A stretch of 64,000 bases of DNA, taken from positions 40,058,477 to 40,122,476 of the forward strand of contig OY735219.1 of NCBI GenBank assembly GCA_963457665.1, read 5' to 3'. Below, in pieces: positions 12,650 through 23,456 of this stretch (its first letter is position 1; each line of letters opens with the position of its first letter). This DNA is from Thysanoteuthis rhombus (taxonomy: Eukaryota; Mollusca; Cephalopoda; Oegopsida; Thysanoteuthidae). A program made the translations under genes and the position numbers. The notes below the pieces were generated by a model. That model was not told the origin of the DNA. It saw nothing but the letters and a program-made list of their open reading frames with translations, and made no database searches.

Positions 12650-13012
12650 TCCTGCATACTTTGTTAGGGGGTGAACAATGAAAAAATTGGAAAAGAGGGT
12701 GATCATTGAATAAGTTACATTTTTTGTTGTATCACTAAAAATGCTGATTTTTCATGCTTAAATGTTGTCAGACATAAATCAAGAGACCAATTTAGCATAA
12801 ATTTTCACTGTAACAAGCTCTGAAAAGCTATTTTGAGGGGGGGGGGTTAAAAAAAATGAAAAGGCTTTTTCTAGACATTATAAGGAGCAAATGTTTGAAT
12901 TTCCACCCACTAACTCTATCACTACGGCCTGTATACACAATGATTGATACACAGATAACCAGTTAGACCCCTTTTGAAATTGAAGAAACCAATGCTGAAG
13001 GTTTTTGATAAA
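12650..13012 (+). repeat. R500-A copy, both ends eroded
   Basis: GGGGTGAACAATGAAAAAAT, GGGTGATCATTGAATAAG, TTTAGCATAAATTTTCACTG and GGCCTGTATACACAATGATT are readable. The last recognisable bases are GAAGAAACCAATGCTG. Confidence 0.8.
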
Positions 13013-13511
13013 GGTAATAAATAAAGAAATTATTGGATGATTTTCTTCTCTAACCTTTTGATAGAAATTAGTTTCAATCTTTAAAATGATTAATTTTAGG
13101 AAACGAGAAATGTAGTCATCCTTATTAAAAAGTAGTAAATATGTATGTTTTTTCTCTAACAAGTCAAGAATTATCCATCATAAATGAAATGCAAAGGCAT
13201 ATTCAAAATCAGCAGGTCTCGAATTATCTAAAGCGTATTTTTTTCAGTCAAACTTAGCAAAAGAAAATTGTCGATTCATACTATAATGCTCATTGAAAAA
13301 AGTCTATCTAAAAATGTTTTTTTCTTTTTCTCATTTGGGATTTTCAAAAAGAACTATCATTGTTAGACCTGTGGAACTATATCACCATTACCTGGGTAAG
13401 GTTTTTGTATCGTTCATTCGAGCCTGTAAGTGTTAGGGAGTCAATGTTTTTTTGGGTGCTTTTTTTCAAAATTTATCTAATGTTCAATAAATTGAATGGA
13501 GGTTTTCACCC
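13013..13511. other. Unassigned stretch
   Basis: AT-rich. No family or exon recognised before the minisatellite. Confidence 0.3.
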
Positions 13512-13763
13512 TTTCAAGTTATCAAAAGTGATATGAGACTTCCCTACTTTTAAGGAGTCAAAAGGAAAGGAGATCACCTTCTCTTTGAGGGGTCAAAACT
13601 GAAGGGAGACTTTTCCCCCCTTAAAGAATTCACAAATAAACAAAGACTTTCCCCTCCATTCAGAAGTCGCAAGTGAAAAGAGACTTTTCCCTCCTTTAAG
13701 GTATCAAAAGTAAGAGGAGACTTTTGCTCTGCCTTTAAGAAGTGGAAGAGAAAGGGATCTTGG
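13512..13763. repeat. Minisatellite, about 7 units of 35-39 bp
   Basis: Tandem units follow the pattern AAGNAGTCAAAAGTGAAG, GGAGACTTTTCCCTCC, TTT. Unit starts fall near 13515, 13552, 13588, 13623, 13661, 13698 and 13737. Units differ by several substitutions, so the array is old. Confidence 0.75.
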
Positions 13764-13897
13764 TTTTACAAGTCTGAAAGCTTTATACATTTTTTGATAT
13801 TTCTTAAATATTTTATGCAGTGAAGATGGGTATTTCAGTCAGTTTTTTATCAAATCACGCTATGATTCTATCGGTAAGATTTGATATAAAATGAGGT

Positions 13898-13966
13898 GAA
13901 AGTTTCTGGTGAGCTAATTAAAGATCAAGTTATATATTTGATTACTGAGATATAGAAAGGTCATTG
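13898..13966. repeat. Left arm of 68-bp direct repeat around an RTE piece
   Basis: AAAGTTTCTGGTGAGCTAAT, TATATATTTGATTACTGA and TAGAAAGGTCA recur at 14248-14315 in the same orientation. Confidence 0.8.
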
Positions 13967-14148
13967 TCTTCAGTAGATGTAGCAGTCTACTCTCTCCAGT
14001 TCTTTGTTTTTCGATTTTGATCTTCAAAAGAACAAGAGATCAAGCAAAGAATCACTCTAAAGTGGCAAGATTTTTGTAAAACAAGCTTACCCTTCAAGGA
14101 CAAGAAAAATCCTTCTAGTCCTAAAAAGGGGGATATACAATAAATTGA
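13962..14148 (+). mobile_element. RTE LINE fragment with inverted 5' piece
   Basis: 13962-14010 matches the minus strand of the RTE region seen at about 19880-19920 (TCATTGTCTTCAGTAGATGT, CTCTCTCCAG). 14028-14148 matches the immediately downstream part of the same element on the plus strand (AGATCAAGCAAAGAATCACT, TTCAAGGACAAGAAAAATCC). An inverted 5' segment joined to a forward 3' segment is the classic twin-priming arrangement. The usual 3' end is absent. Confidence 0.65.
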
Positions 14149-14182
14149 GGAAGGTTTATTTTCTCCTCTTCCTCCTCCTCCT

Positions 14183-14213
<31 letters not shown>

Positions 14214-14247
14214 AGCAACAGCAGCATGATCCTCTTCTTCCACCTCC
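14149..14247. repeat. Pyrimidine-rich, (CAT)n(CAG)n tract
   Basis: CTCCTCTTCC runs, then CAT units from about 14184 and CAG units to about 14217. The CAT/CAG order is the reverse complement of the (CTG)n(ATG)n RTE tail at 3.9 kb, so this may be an antisense RTE tail. Confidence 0.75.
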
Positions 14248-14315
14248 AAAAGTTTCTGGTGAGCAAATTCAAATCAACTTTATATATTTGATCACTGATA
14301 TTTAGAAAGGTCAAT
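14248..14315. repeat. Right arm of 68-bp direct repeat
   Basis: Same order as 13898-13966 with roughly ten differences (AAAGTTTCTGGTGAGCAAAT, TATATATTTGATCACTGA). Confidence 0.8.
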
Positions 14316-14536
14316 ATCCATTATTTCATCTCACAAGTATATTAGAATGTCGACTGTATACTCTATTTATTCATGGCATTATTCTAATTTATTCTGAATT
14401 CACTCCGTAATGTGAATCAGACAAAATAAAACTGGTCTATAATGAATAATAATGAGTCGAGGAGTTATTTTAAACTTGGCACACTACAGTAATCTTGTAA
14501 ATATAGCCCGTAAGTACACAGAATCTTCATAATCAA

Positions 14537-14782
14537 TAGGTGTACAAGTAGATGCTGTCACGTGACCAAATTTTTTTGGTAGCATGCCGCGTTGAGGGTG
14601 ATCAATTGGAAAAAGTGGAAAAAGAGGTGATCAATGAATGATTTAATTTCCTTGCCTTTTGTTGGACTGCAATCAGTGGAGAAAAGTCTGAAGTTTCAAA
14701 AAACAAGTGGACACAAAACATGAGATCAGTTTAGCGGAAATTTATATTGTAAATCGAACCCCCCTCCAAAGAACCTACACTT
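14537..14782 (+). repeat. R500-A head fragment, first of a tandem trio
   Basis: Runs from a worn head (GATGCTGTCACGTGACC) to the CCCTCCAAAGAACCTACAC block, where the next copy takes over. Confidence 0.8.
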
Positions 14783-14783
14783 C

Positions 14784-15222
14784 ATAGGTCTTGCTAGTTG
14801 CTTAGAAGAAACCATCACATGACCATGTATTTTGGCTGCATGCTGTGTTGGGGATGATCAATTGAAAAATTAGGAAAGGGTTGATCAATGGATTAGTTAC
14901 TTCTTACTTTTGTTGGGTAGTGATCGCTAAAAAAACTGAATTTACAAAAAAAAATAGCATGAAGGCTGATGGACTCAAAATTAGGGATCAATTTGCCGTA
15001 AACTTTGCAAATTCAACTTTCCCACTAAGAACCTATAAAGGGGGAATTTTCAAAAAGAAAAAAAACTTCCTCAATATAATAAAGAATGAATGTTGAAAAT
15101 TTCAGCTCAATAACTCCATTAATGCAGCCTGTATGCTTGATGCATACATGTATAGATTGCCAGCCAGACAACCTTGGAAACTGGAGAAACCTATTTTGAT
15201 AGTTTTGGTTGATGGTTTCTAA
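14784..15222 (+). repeat. R500-A copy, middle of a tandem trio
   Basis: Complete copy: AGGTCTTGCTAGTTGC at the head, TTTTGGTTGATGGTTTCTAA at the tail. Confidence 0.88.
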
Positions 15223-15228
15223 TGAGAA

Positions 15229-15399
15229 ATAAAAGGTTTTTTCTATTGATGATAAATAGTAAATGTTTGGACTTTCAACCCTCATGTATGTATGATACAT
15301 ACATAGCCAGCTAGCCAGCCAGCCAGCCAGCCTGCCAGCAGAGCCGGCTTAAAAATTGAAGAAACCTTAGTTGACAGTTTTGGATGATAGTATCTAATA
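15229..15399 (+). repeat. R500-A tail fragment, last of a tandem trio
   Basis: Begins at the poly-T/TAGTAAATGTTTGGAC block and ends TTTTGGATGATAGTATCTAA. It has an expanded CAGC run at 15307-15335. Confidence 0.85.
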
Positions 15400-15845
15400 C
15401 AGTGACTGTGATATCACGATCAGAACAATTGATAAATTTGAAAAAATTTGATGTAGCTAATTAATTTGAAATGAAGGAGAAGAAAACTCCTCAGAGTTTC
15501 AAGTTTTGAATCATGTAAGAATTGAGAAAGAATGAGAAAGAATGGTTTGGAGAGCTCAGAAAGTGGCCTATTATTGATTAGTTTGTTCAGTGTAAAGGCA
15601 TTTTGATGTGGAACAATATTAAACAAAAATTGAAACTTTTTCAGTTAATGGAAAATGGATTTACATTGTAAATTACTAAGTGAGAAAAACCATTATTCTG
15701 ATAGCTTTCTTTTGTAAGGTGATAATTCTGTTGAAAGAATGACCCTCTTTTCCGGTCACCAAAATTGACAGGTATAATATAAGAATAAATAGAGTCATGT
15801 AAAGTAAATTGAGACTAAGGTTTCCATATTGATATGATGTCTCAG

Positions 15846-15998
15846 TTTGCCAAGAACATTATTTATCTACTCAAGTTTTTTAAAAAGATTGAGAAAAAAG
15901 CAGAAGATACAGATAAGAAACTCTCAAGGGGAAGAGGCATAAAAACCGATTCTGTGACGCCGAGAAGTAGCAAATTAGCAGACAAGAATTCCCAATAT
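15846..15998 (+). CDS. Candidate internal exon, 51 codons (weak)
   Basis: An open stretch preceded by CTCAG and followed by a good donor (GTATGT at 15999). If both sites are used the exon is exactly 153 nt and symmetric (phase 0). The C-terminal half reads coding-like and is richer in CpG than its surroundings (KKLSRGRGIKTDSVTPRSS), as expected of a charged disordered region. The polypyrimidine tract before 15846 is poor, and another acceptor at about 15887 is possible. I do not recognise the protein. It could equally be an unrelated chance frame. Confidence 0.3.
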
Positions 15999-16277
15999 GT
16001 ATGTATGGTTTTGGGTCTTATTCATTGTCATTGAATCACATAGATTATCTTTTTATCCCAGTACAATTATCTGTAGGTTCGGAGTGAGTGAGATAACTTT
16101 TTACATTCTAAGGAAAATGTATCTATACTGTGAGTACCATGTACACCATTGGAAATTAAATATGTCATCATCATAATCTGCACATTCACTCCAAAGAAGA
16201 TATAAGATGATGATATTATGTAAAGTAAGTTTAGAGTTGAAATAATGCATACTTTGTATTCGAAAAAAAAAATATGT

Positions 16278-16424
16278 ACAATGGAAATCTAAAATTACTT
16301 TTTATTGCATTGAGATTTTGAACTGAAATCTTAACTGTAAAAACTACAGATGCTCTTAAATGTTTCCCTAAAATTTCTGATCTTACGCCTCAGTAGTGTA
16401 ACCATACAAATGATTTGAAGAAGC
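16278..16424 (+). repeat. Left inverted arm (about 147 bp)
   Basis: GCATTGAGATTTTGAACTGA, AACTACAGATGCTCTT and GTGTAACCATACAAATGATT occur as reverse complement at 17154-17325. The RTE tail starts just inside this arm. Confidence 0.75.
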
Positions 16425-16426
16425 TT

Positions 16427-16792
16427 ATGCAATGTGCACATGAAAGAATAATGCTGGGCCTCACATGGAGAGACCACAAGATAGCACAGTACATCCGAGA
16501 AAAGACAAGAGTCAGGGACATCATAGAATCCATTCAAAATCTCAAATGGCGGTGGGCTGGCCATGTTGCAAGAATGGCAGACAATCGATGGACATCACGA
16601 CTCACAACATGGATCCCCCAAAACCACATGTGCAACCGAGGCCGGCAAAATGTTAGATGGAGAGACGAGCTAGACAAGTTCAGGAAGTACTGGCTCCGTG
16701 ACGCCCATGATAGGGAAGTGTGGCAAATCCTGGGGAAGGTCCATGTCCAACGACGGACGCTGAAGGACTGATGATGATGATGATGATGATGG
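16427..16792 (+). mobile_element. RTE LINE 3' end, open reading frame retained
   Basis: A 5'-truncated RTE insertion whose remaining C-terminal reverse-transcriptase ORF is still open to its stop at about 16769. The reading is HERIMLGLTWRDHK, IIESIQNLKWRWAGHVAR, DNRWTSRLTTWIP, RWRDELDKFRKYWLRDAHD, then the stop and a (GATGAT)n tail. This is the connection/C-terminal segment found downstream of the RT domain in RTE elements, with the conserved RWAGHV and RW.DEL blocks. No catalytic motif is included and it cannot be functional alone. It is close in sequence to the copy at 51.7 kb. Confidence 0.9.
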
Positions 16793-17153
16793 TTCTGGCT
16801 GGGGAGTAATCAGAACCAGTTACTGAGCAAGCAACAACTTGCACTTACACACATCACATCCAATAACCACGTGGGGAAATCAAACGACAAATTCTCTGAA
16901 TGTTTCCAATGTTTAGTCCAAAGGCTTACTCTCTCTTAACTGTATATCAGCAAGCAGGGAGGAAGAACCAGTTGAATTTTAGTTTCAAACAAGCACAGGG
17001 GACAAGCTTTGTACGTCAAAGATTACAACCCCACCCAGTAGCAGCAGCAGCAGCCAGCACTGTTGACAACAGAAATAAATGCTGGCAGAAAGGGATTAAT
17101 CAATGACTTGTAAAAGGAGGAATTGTACTCTCGTTTTGCGACCAGCAGGAACC
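16793..17153. other. Spacer between RTE tail and right inverted arm
   Basis: A 68-codon frame (16900-17106) containing an Ala run from a CAG tract near 17041 shows nothing recognisable. Confidence 0.25.
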
Positions 17154-17325
17154 AAACTTTCTCAAATCGTTCATGTGGTCACACAACTGGAATGTAAGAA
17201 CTCAAATTTTGTAAAAAAAAAAGTTCAAGTGCACCTGTAGTTTCTATAGTTGAAATTTCAGTTCAAAATCTCAATGCGATGAAAAGTTATTCAAAATTTT
17301 GATTGTTTTAATTTTTTTTTAACAC
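17154..17325 (-). repeat. Right inverted arm
   Basis: Reverse complement of 16278-16424 with substitutions and a poly-A expansion near 17210. The reverse strand reads GCATTGAGATTTTGAACTGA and AACTACAGGTGCACTTGAAC. Confidence 0.75.
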
Positions 17326-17579
17326 GCTGTTTTAAGGACACCATTGATTTAAAGCCAAACAAATATGAATTCAAATTAGATCAGAAACAAACATTTGCTG
17401 CTTCAAATATCCAAGATATGATGAAAATGAAATATCATTAAGGAATTGAATGGCAACTTTTTAAAATGTTTCTTGAAAGAAAAAATAAGAAAATTTCAAA
17501 AAAGATTGGGTGTACCAGAATTCAACAACTTTTTGCTGCTCATACCAAAAGCAAAAGTTGTTACTAATTGTAATATAAA
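17326..17579. other. Unassigned short stretch
   Basis: AT-rich. Nothing recognised. Confidence 0.3.
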
Positions 17580-17971
17580 ACAGGTCTGGTTAGTCTATCA
17601 ATAGAAACGTCACCTGACCAACATCTTTTGCTGGAGACAATCAATTAGAAAATTCGGAATAAGGGTTAATCAGTGAATAATTTATATTTTGTTTGGATTT
17701 TGCTGTGATCCAAAAAAAAGGCTGAATTTTCAAGAACGAGTAGGAAAAACTAAGATATCATTTTAGCATAAACTTACATTACAAACATCGGAATTTTTTA
17801 AAAAATGAAAAAATGTTTTTTGTAAACATAATGTAAATGTTCAAGTTTTCAGACCATGATGGTGTAGCCTGTATGTTGATATTTACATACTTGGCCAGCG
17901 AGCCTCTCTTAAAAACCGGAGAGACCTATATTGACAGTTTTTATGACAGTTATGGTTGTCAGTTTCTAATT
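17580..17971 (+). repeat. R500-A copy
   Basis: ACAGGTCTGGTTAGTCTATC to GGTTGTCAGTTTCTAATT. Both termini are intact, so it is useful for fixing the ends of the element. Confidence 0.88.
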
Positions 17972-18059
17972 ATGTAAGGAAGAATCTGCAGTTATTTTTA
18001 AATTGAAAATTTTTTTTCCCAAGCCCACCCTAGAAACTTATGACCAAATAAGAGTAGGC

Positions 18060-18290
18060 ACACTGGTTCTTGAACGATCACCAAAGTTAAGCAATACTTA
18101 GTCTGATGGGTGACCATCTGGGATTAGCAAATGCCATAAACTGCTTGGGGTCATGCAGAGAGCCACCTGTAGTGATCTATACACTACACTCAATAATGCA
18201 AAACAGTGACCTGTCCCTCCCCTGAATCCTCTGGCTGACCTTGCTGCAACCAATAAAAAACAAATGGGTGGATCCTAGGAACTCAACCTA
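18060..18290 (+). repeat. 5S rRNA-derived SINE, copy 2
   Basis: 18060-18150 follows 5S rRNA: CACTGGTTCTTGAACGATCA, CCAAAGTTAAGCAA, a deletion, then TGATGGGTGACCATCTGGGA. The downstream body (CCTCCCCTGAATCCTCTGGC, TGACCTTGCTGCAACC) parallels the body of the copy at 1.75 kb. It is too diverged and deleted to be a working 5S gene. Confidence 0.65.
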
Positions 18291-18971
18291 CCTGTCTTAG
18301 AAGAGAAATGGAATCATAGACAGTTTCTCAATTATTCCAAAATTTGTGTATTTATATAAAGCTGTTTTCAGTTTTTGTTGAGAAATTATAGTCTACCGAA
18401 GGATGATCAGTTTTTCGTAACATCCACAATATGAGAACAATAGGTTTTGTTATGGTTTGTTTCATCCATCAATGCAATATCAGAAACCAAATTAAATCTG
18501 GCTTACACTTGGCTACTCGAATGACAGCCATATTGATTATTCTTATCATGACTTTGCGTCGGATGTCAAGTGAAATTCATGTTGATGGAAAGAAAGAATT
18601 GCTTTCTTCCTTTTTACAGCCGGAATAGCTACGTTTGCCACAATCTGTGATTATAGCCTATCTTCTTGTGGATCTGAATTTTTTTTTTTTTTTGAAGTAA
18701 CTAACCCGAGCTCTGCATTTGGAGAGAAAAAGAAAATTCATTCATTCACTAATCTTAGGTTGATTCAATGATAAGTTTTATATCTATAATGTGTACATGT
18801 AAAGAACTATATCATACTTAAGAATCAAAAAGTCTTGAACATAGATCTGAATGCAACACTTTCAGAATCAGTGTATCAGACTCTTAGCTTAGGGTATTAA
18901 GATATAGACTTTATATTTATTGAGTATGACAAAATGGCAAGAGACATGTGTACACACACACACACTTATAT

Positions 18972-19005
<34 letters not shown>

Positions 19006-19318
19006 ATATCCACATATATAGATGAATATCAGAAAACAATCTTGATTTAAAATTTTTCAAGTGCTTCTCTTGTTAAATGATTTTAATAATGGATACTTCA
19101 CGTACATCTACTAAATTAGCAATATAGCCTAAAAAAGAGAGATGTTATAGGAAAAAATTAATGAAAACCATTCAAATTAGACAAAGATTTTTATTTTTAA
19201 AGTTCTAATGTCAATTGAGTGCCTAAATAACTTGTGATTATCTATTTGGGACTAAAATAGACTGTTATCAAAGATTAGAAACTGTTTAACTTCTCTAATA
19301 AAAAAGTGTCAAGTTATA
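18291..19318. other. Unassigned stretch with (CA)n microsatellite
   Basis: CA-rich tract at about 18953-19005 (ACACACAC units with TTATATCC interruptions). The rest shows no recognised family. Confidence 0.35.
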
Positions 19319-19319
19319 A

Positions 19320-20473
19320 ACATCATCATCAATCTTTTATTATCCGTCGTTGGATATAAACCTTCCCCAGGATTTGCCAAACCTCTCTATCATGGATCTC
19401 GCAGAGTCAATACTTCCTGAACTTGTCTAGTTTGTCTCTCCATCTTTTATTCTACCAGCCTCGTTTTCACTTGTGATTTCTGGGGATCAATGTTGTAAGT
19501 TGTAATGTCCAATGGATGTCCATTGGTTGTCTGCCATTCTTGCAGCATGATCAGTCTATTGCCATTCAAGTTTTCTAATGGATTCAATAATATCTCAGAC
19601 TCCTGTTTTCTCCCTGATATACTGAGCTGTGTTGTAATCTCTCCATGGGATGTTGAGCATGATTCTTTCATGTGCACTTTGCATGGTTCCTCTTAGTTGT
19701 GTTCCATGTTTCAGCTCCATAGGTGACTATCAGGAGGATACATTGGTTGTATACCCTTCTTATCAGAATTTATGGGATCTTTTTTTCTTTGAAAGTTGAG
19801 CTTGCTCTACCAAAGATGTGCCATCCTAAAGTGATTCATAGCTTGATCTCTTCTCCTTTTGAGGATTTCATGGAGATTCATTGTCTTTAATAGACATAGT
19901 GGACTACTTTCTCCAGCTTTGCATTTTTTCTTTGTGATGTATTTATTTCTGACGTGTTCATTTTACATGACCTTTGTTTTGCTGAAGTTCATGTAAAGGC
20001 CGACTTTCTTACTTTTTTTATTCACTTCATCCACCATTAGTTGTATGTCCTGAAGGTTCTTTGCAAGAAGGACGATGTCGTCTGAAAATCTGAGGTAGCT
20101 TAGGTATTTGCCTTCTATTCTGATTCATTTACTTTTTCAGTTTATGTTCTGGAAAATCATCTCAAGGTAGGCCGTAAAGAGTTTGGTTGAGCTGGTATCA
20201 CCTTGTCTTAACCATTTTTGGGACTATAAGGGCTCTGATTCTTCATGTAGTTTGATAAAAGAGGTGCTATGATGGTATATTTGTTGCAGTACTCTGACAT
20301 ACATGGGGTCTACACCTTGTAGAGTGATAGCATCAATGGCCATGAGAATTTCCACTGAGTTGAGGGCCTTCTTGAAGTCGTTAATGGTCCATGGTTGAGT
20401 AGCTTCTCCTGTAGCCAGCTTGTTCTAGTAGTTGGTTCCCATGTAGCGTTTTGGTGATCAGGCAATTGTAAAT
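19320..20473 (-). mobile_element. RTE LINE, 1.15-kb 3' portion with RT core
   Basis: Longest RTE copy of the main lineage here. Reading the minus strand from 20473: FKKALNSVEILMAIDAITLQ, a GDTSSTKLFTAYLE block (RTE consensus GDTISPKLFTA), then YLRFSDDIVLLAKNLQD with the catalytic D-D pair as SDDIV, and MNFSKTKVM. A decayed C-terminal segment follows to an ATG-repeat tail at 19322-19332. Multiple stops and frameshifts show it is dead. Its 5' truncation point abuts the R500-B copy at 20474. Confidence 0.88.
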
Positions 20474-20893
20474 GTGTATCAATCCCCTCTATCCACAACA
20501 GACTGATTTAATCACTGTTGCTGGATTTATGTTATGGATTTGTTCTGACAATTATTTGTATCTAACAATGTAGGTATCCAGACTTTACCCAACTGTAACT
20601 GTTCATAGAAGAAACTTGAAATTTTACACACACACTCCACTCAACGAGTAGGGAAAATGTTGTTGGTTTTTTTGGTGTTTTTTTTTAATTTCCCTGTAAA
20701 TAGTTTTTTATTGGAGAATTCAATTTACAATAAAAGTTTATTCCAAATTAGTCCCTTAATTTGTGTCCAGCAGCATTCACATTCATGTTTTGAAGATTTG
20801 CATCTTTCAGGGATCACAGCTCCCAAAAGGCATTTATCACCCTTTCTCCAATATTTTAATTGATCACCCTATCAAGTGACTAACCAGACCTAT
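20474..20893 (-). repeat. R500-B copy (alternative tail)
   Basis: Tail B on the minus strand: CCACAACAGACTGATTTAAT, CACTGTTGCTGG, AGAAACTTGAAATTTTACAC, ACTCCACTCAACGAGTAGGG. It is joined to the usual R500 head ending AGTGACTAACCAGACC. Confidence 0.8.
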
Positions 20894-22514
20894 TTTTTCT
20901 TAATCATAAATTTATGATTCAAACCATACTGGTAGAATTTTCACCAAGGATACTTAATTTTACCATCACCGCTTGATTTGCAGAGAAAAAATGCAGCATA
21001 TATTGGCGGTTGTAATTAGTAATTTCCTTTGGAATGCTAGTCTGTTTGTGATAAGCAAATCAAGTTTACTACAAAGTGAAGTACTGATTTTTGATATTCA
21101 ATTGGAGAACAAACAGTTTTGATTGTTCCTGGTTTATTAAGCTAGATGATTTTAGCTTTTTACCTTTTTGATTTAATGAGGAAAATTCTTATGATGCCTT
21201 TGTGAGATTACTTCAGCAAATTGTTCAGAAAATGAATTTCTTGTTTGTTGTTACTATTATTTATCTGGTCAGTTGTCACAGGAATTTAAGGTGAAGTAAA
21301 TTTTTTATACTTCAGCCCCTCTTTCTTATTCCATATCTTATTGTCAAATATGCCATTTTTATCTTGCTTAAAAATAAGAATGATAAAACCGGCTGCTTCA
21401 GGGTCGAACTCCACTCTGACAGAAGCTTATAGATTTTTAGAATATTTTGACTTTTGAAAAACAAAAAAGTTTTAACAGAAAAAGATCTTTAAATTTGGCC
21501 ATGGAAGGGGACAAATAGAATAGTATCTATATATTTTTCTAGATGAATGGCTCAAAAATTCAGATTAATTCGATATAATTTGAGGCAATTTAGACATGTC
21601 TATAGATTTCTCTTTATCTCTTTATTTCCCTCTTACTTTCTCTCTTCTTCTTTCTTTCTTCCTTTCATTGATAGATGTCATAAGAATAGAATCTCTCTCT
21701 ATCTTTTCCTTCTCATCTCTATCCCTTTCTCTCTCTATCCATCATTTTAAACTTTTATTTGTCTTTTATTTAGTCTTAATCGGAAGTCTGAAGTTGCTAC
21801 TGTTACAGAGAGGGAAATAGAGTCAAAACTCAGTATGAGTTTTGCAAAACTCAAGCAAAGATTTTTTTCAGTTTTCATTCTTTTGGGACTTGTAAACCAA
21901 ATTGTAAAATTCAGATGTTGAATTTTGTGGTGACAAGCATAAACCACACAGCACTTGAAAAAGAACTCCAGATGTCTTGGTTTACGAGCCTCTGCTTTAT
22001 CACAACACTGAAAACTACAAGAATATTCTCAATTCACATCAATTATCCACACATATAATTGTCAGATATATGTTTCGAATTGATTTGTCTTGTTTGTACT
22101 TTTTTTGTTGACAAGACTATGGGTTCACTATCATTAGGCTAATATTATGGAACCATCATCAGTTAAAAGCTAAAGGAAAGTAGTCAATCTTTAATTAGTA
22201 GTAATCAATTATCTCTCTTGCTTTCCAGACTTTGTGTACCATTCCCTGATGATGTGTAAACCTCAACAGTCAGAATATACACTTGTGCCCTATAAATCAC
22301 ACTACCATAAGGATATAGTGAACAGAATTATTAACAGGGGAAAAAAGATGAAACTTTAACGATACAAATACACGAGACTATGTAATAAATGTATGCATAA
22401 GGCAATATTATCAGTATATGAAAGCAATCTAATCAACATGTATACCAGGCACTGGGCTCAACACCAACAAGCATTGCTAGAAAGCCTGGGGCTACAAAAT
22501 TACAGGCTTACATA
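20894..22514. other. Unassigned stretch with pyrimidine-rich segment
   Basis: A CT-rich segment at about 21600-21735 (TTTCTCTC units) gives overlapping Ser/Leu/Phe frames that are not genes. The rest shows no recognised family. Confidence 0.35.
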
Positions 22515-22555
22515 TGGTGACAGTTTTGTTGACAGTTTTGGTTGACAGTTTCTTA
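22515..22555 (+). repeat. R500-A tail remnant
   Basis: Only the terminal motif, in three partial units: GGTGACAGTTTTG, TTGACAGTTTTGG, TTGACAGTTTCTT. Confidence 0.65.
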
Positions 22556-23018
22556 CAATGTATTATGTCAGTCCAATTGCTGTTAGCATTTCCAAATAAA
22601 TAGTTCAACATAATTTGTATAGCCTTTACAAAATATTTTTCTCCTCGGATCAAATTAACCTGATGGTTTGATCAGCAGATTTTCTATTAGCCAAGTTAAT
22701 ACATTTCTGCCTTCAGCCCTGGTCAATTTTCAATACCCCTCTTCACCAAACTTTGCCACAATCCAATTATATCATGCCACCACTGATTACTTTCCAAATG
22801 CCATCTGTGTCTTGAGATCAACACTTGCTGAAGCTGAGATGAGATTTCTGTCGCCTTACTCAATTCTTTTTCATCTCACTTTTTCACTCTAAATTTAAAT
22901 TTGTCTCTCTTTCTTTTCCTACTGATGAAATCTTACAAGAGCTACATTCACTGCATACCTTTAGATTTTATACATTTTTTGAATGGAATACGTTCTGTAA
23001 GAAGAAAAAATGTCAAAT
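22556..23018. other. Unassigned stretch
   Basis: A 74-codon plus-strand frame (22668-22892) lacks any recognisable motif. Confidence 0.25.
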
Positions 23019-23456
23019 AATTAGAAACCATCAACGATAACTGTCAAAGTGGGTTTTTTTCAGTTTTTAAGTTGGTCTGGATGGTTATGTATATATCACA
23101 CATACAATGTGCACCGATGGAGTAACAGGACTGAAAATTTAAACCTCTACTCATCCTGCCTTTTTATTTTTTTGTTTTTTTTAGATTCTCAATCTCAATA
23201 GGTTTTTAGTAGGCGTTTCAATTTGCAATGTACATTTACATTAAATTGGCTTCTTCGTTTATGTCTGGCAGCATTAATGCTTGTTTTTTGAGAAATCAAA
23301 CTATTTAGTGATCTCTGTCCAACAAAAGTTGGGAGAAGTAACATTGACTGATTACCCATTTTTCCTATTTTTTTCTATTGATCAACCCCAATACAGCATA
23401 CTGCCAAAAGATATTGGTCATATGACAGTTTTTACTGAGTAATTAAACAGACCTGT
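23019..23456 (-). repeat. R500-A copy
   Basis: ATTAGAAACCATCAACG to AGTAATTAAACAGACCTGT. Full-length layout. Confidence 0.87.

Noticed and set aside
15025..15300. 91-codon minus-strand frame
   Set aside because: Lies wholly inside tandem R500 copies; no R500 copy keeps a conserved frame.
14537..15399. CRISPR-like or satellite array
   Set aside because: The repeated units are R500 copies of differing length, not short repeats with unique spacers.
16415..16771. Host gene encoding a 118-residue protein
   Set aside because: It is the C-terminal part of an RTE reverse transcriptase with a GAT-repeat tail, matching the copy at 52.1 kb.
18060..18150. Functional 5S rRNA gene
   Set aside because: A deletion in the centre, many substitutions and a SINE-like body make it a retroposed derivative.
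21547..21820. Ser/Leu/Phe-rich membrane-like peptides
   Set aside because: Overlapping frames over a CT-rich simple-sequence segment.
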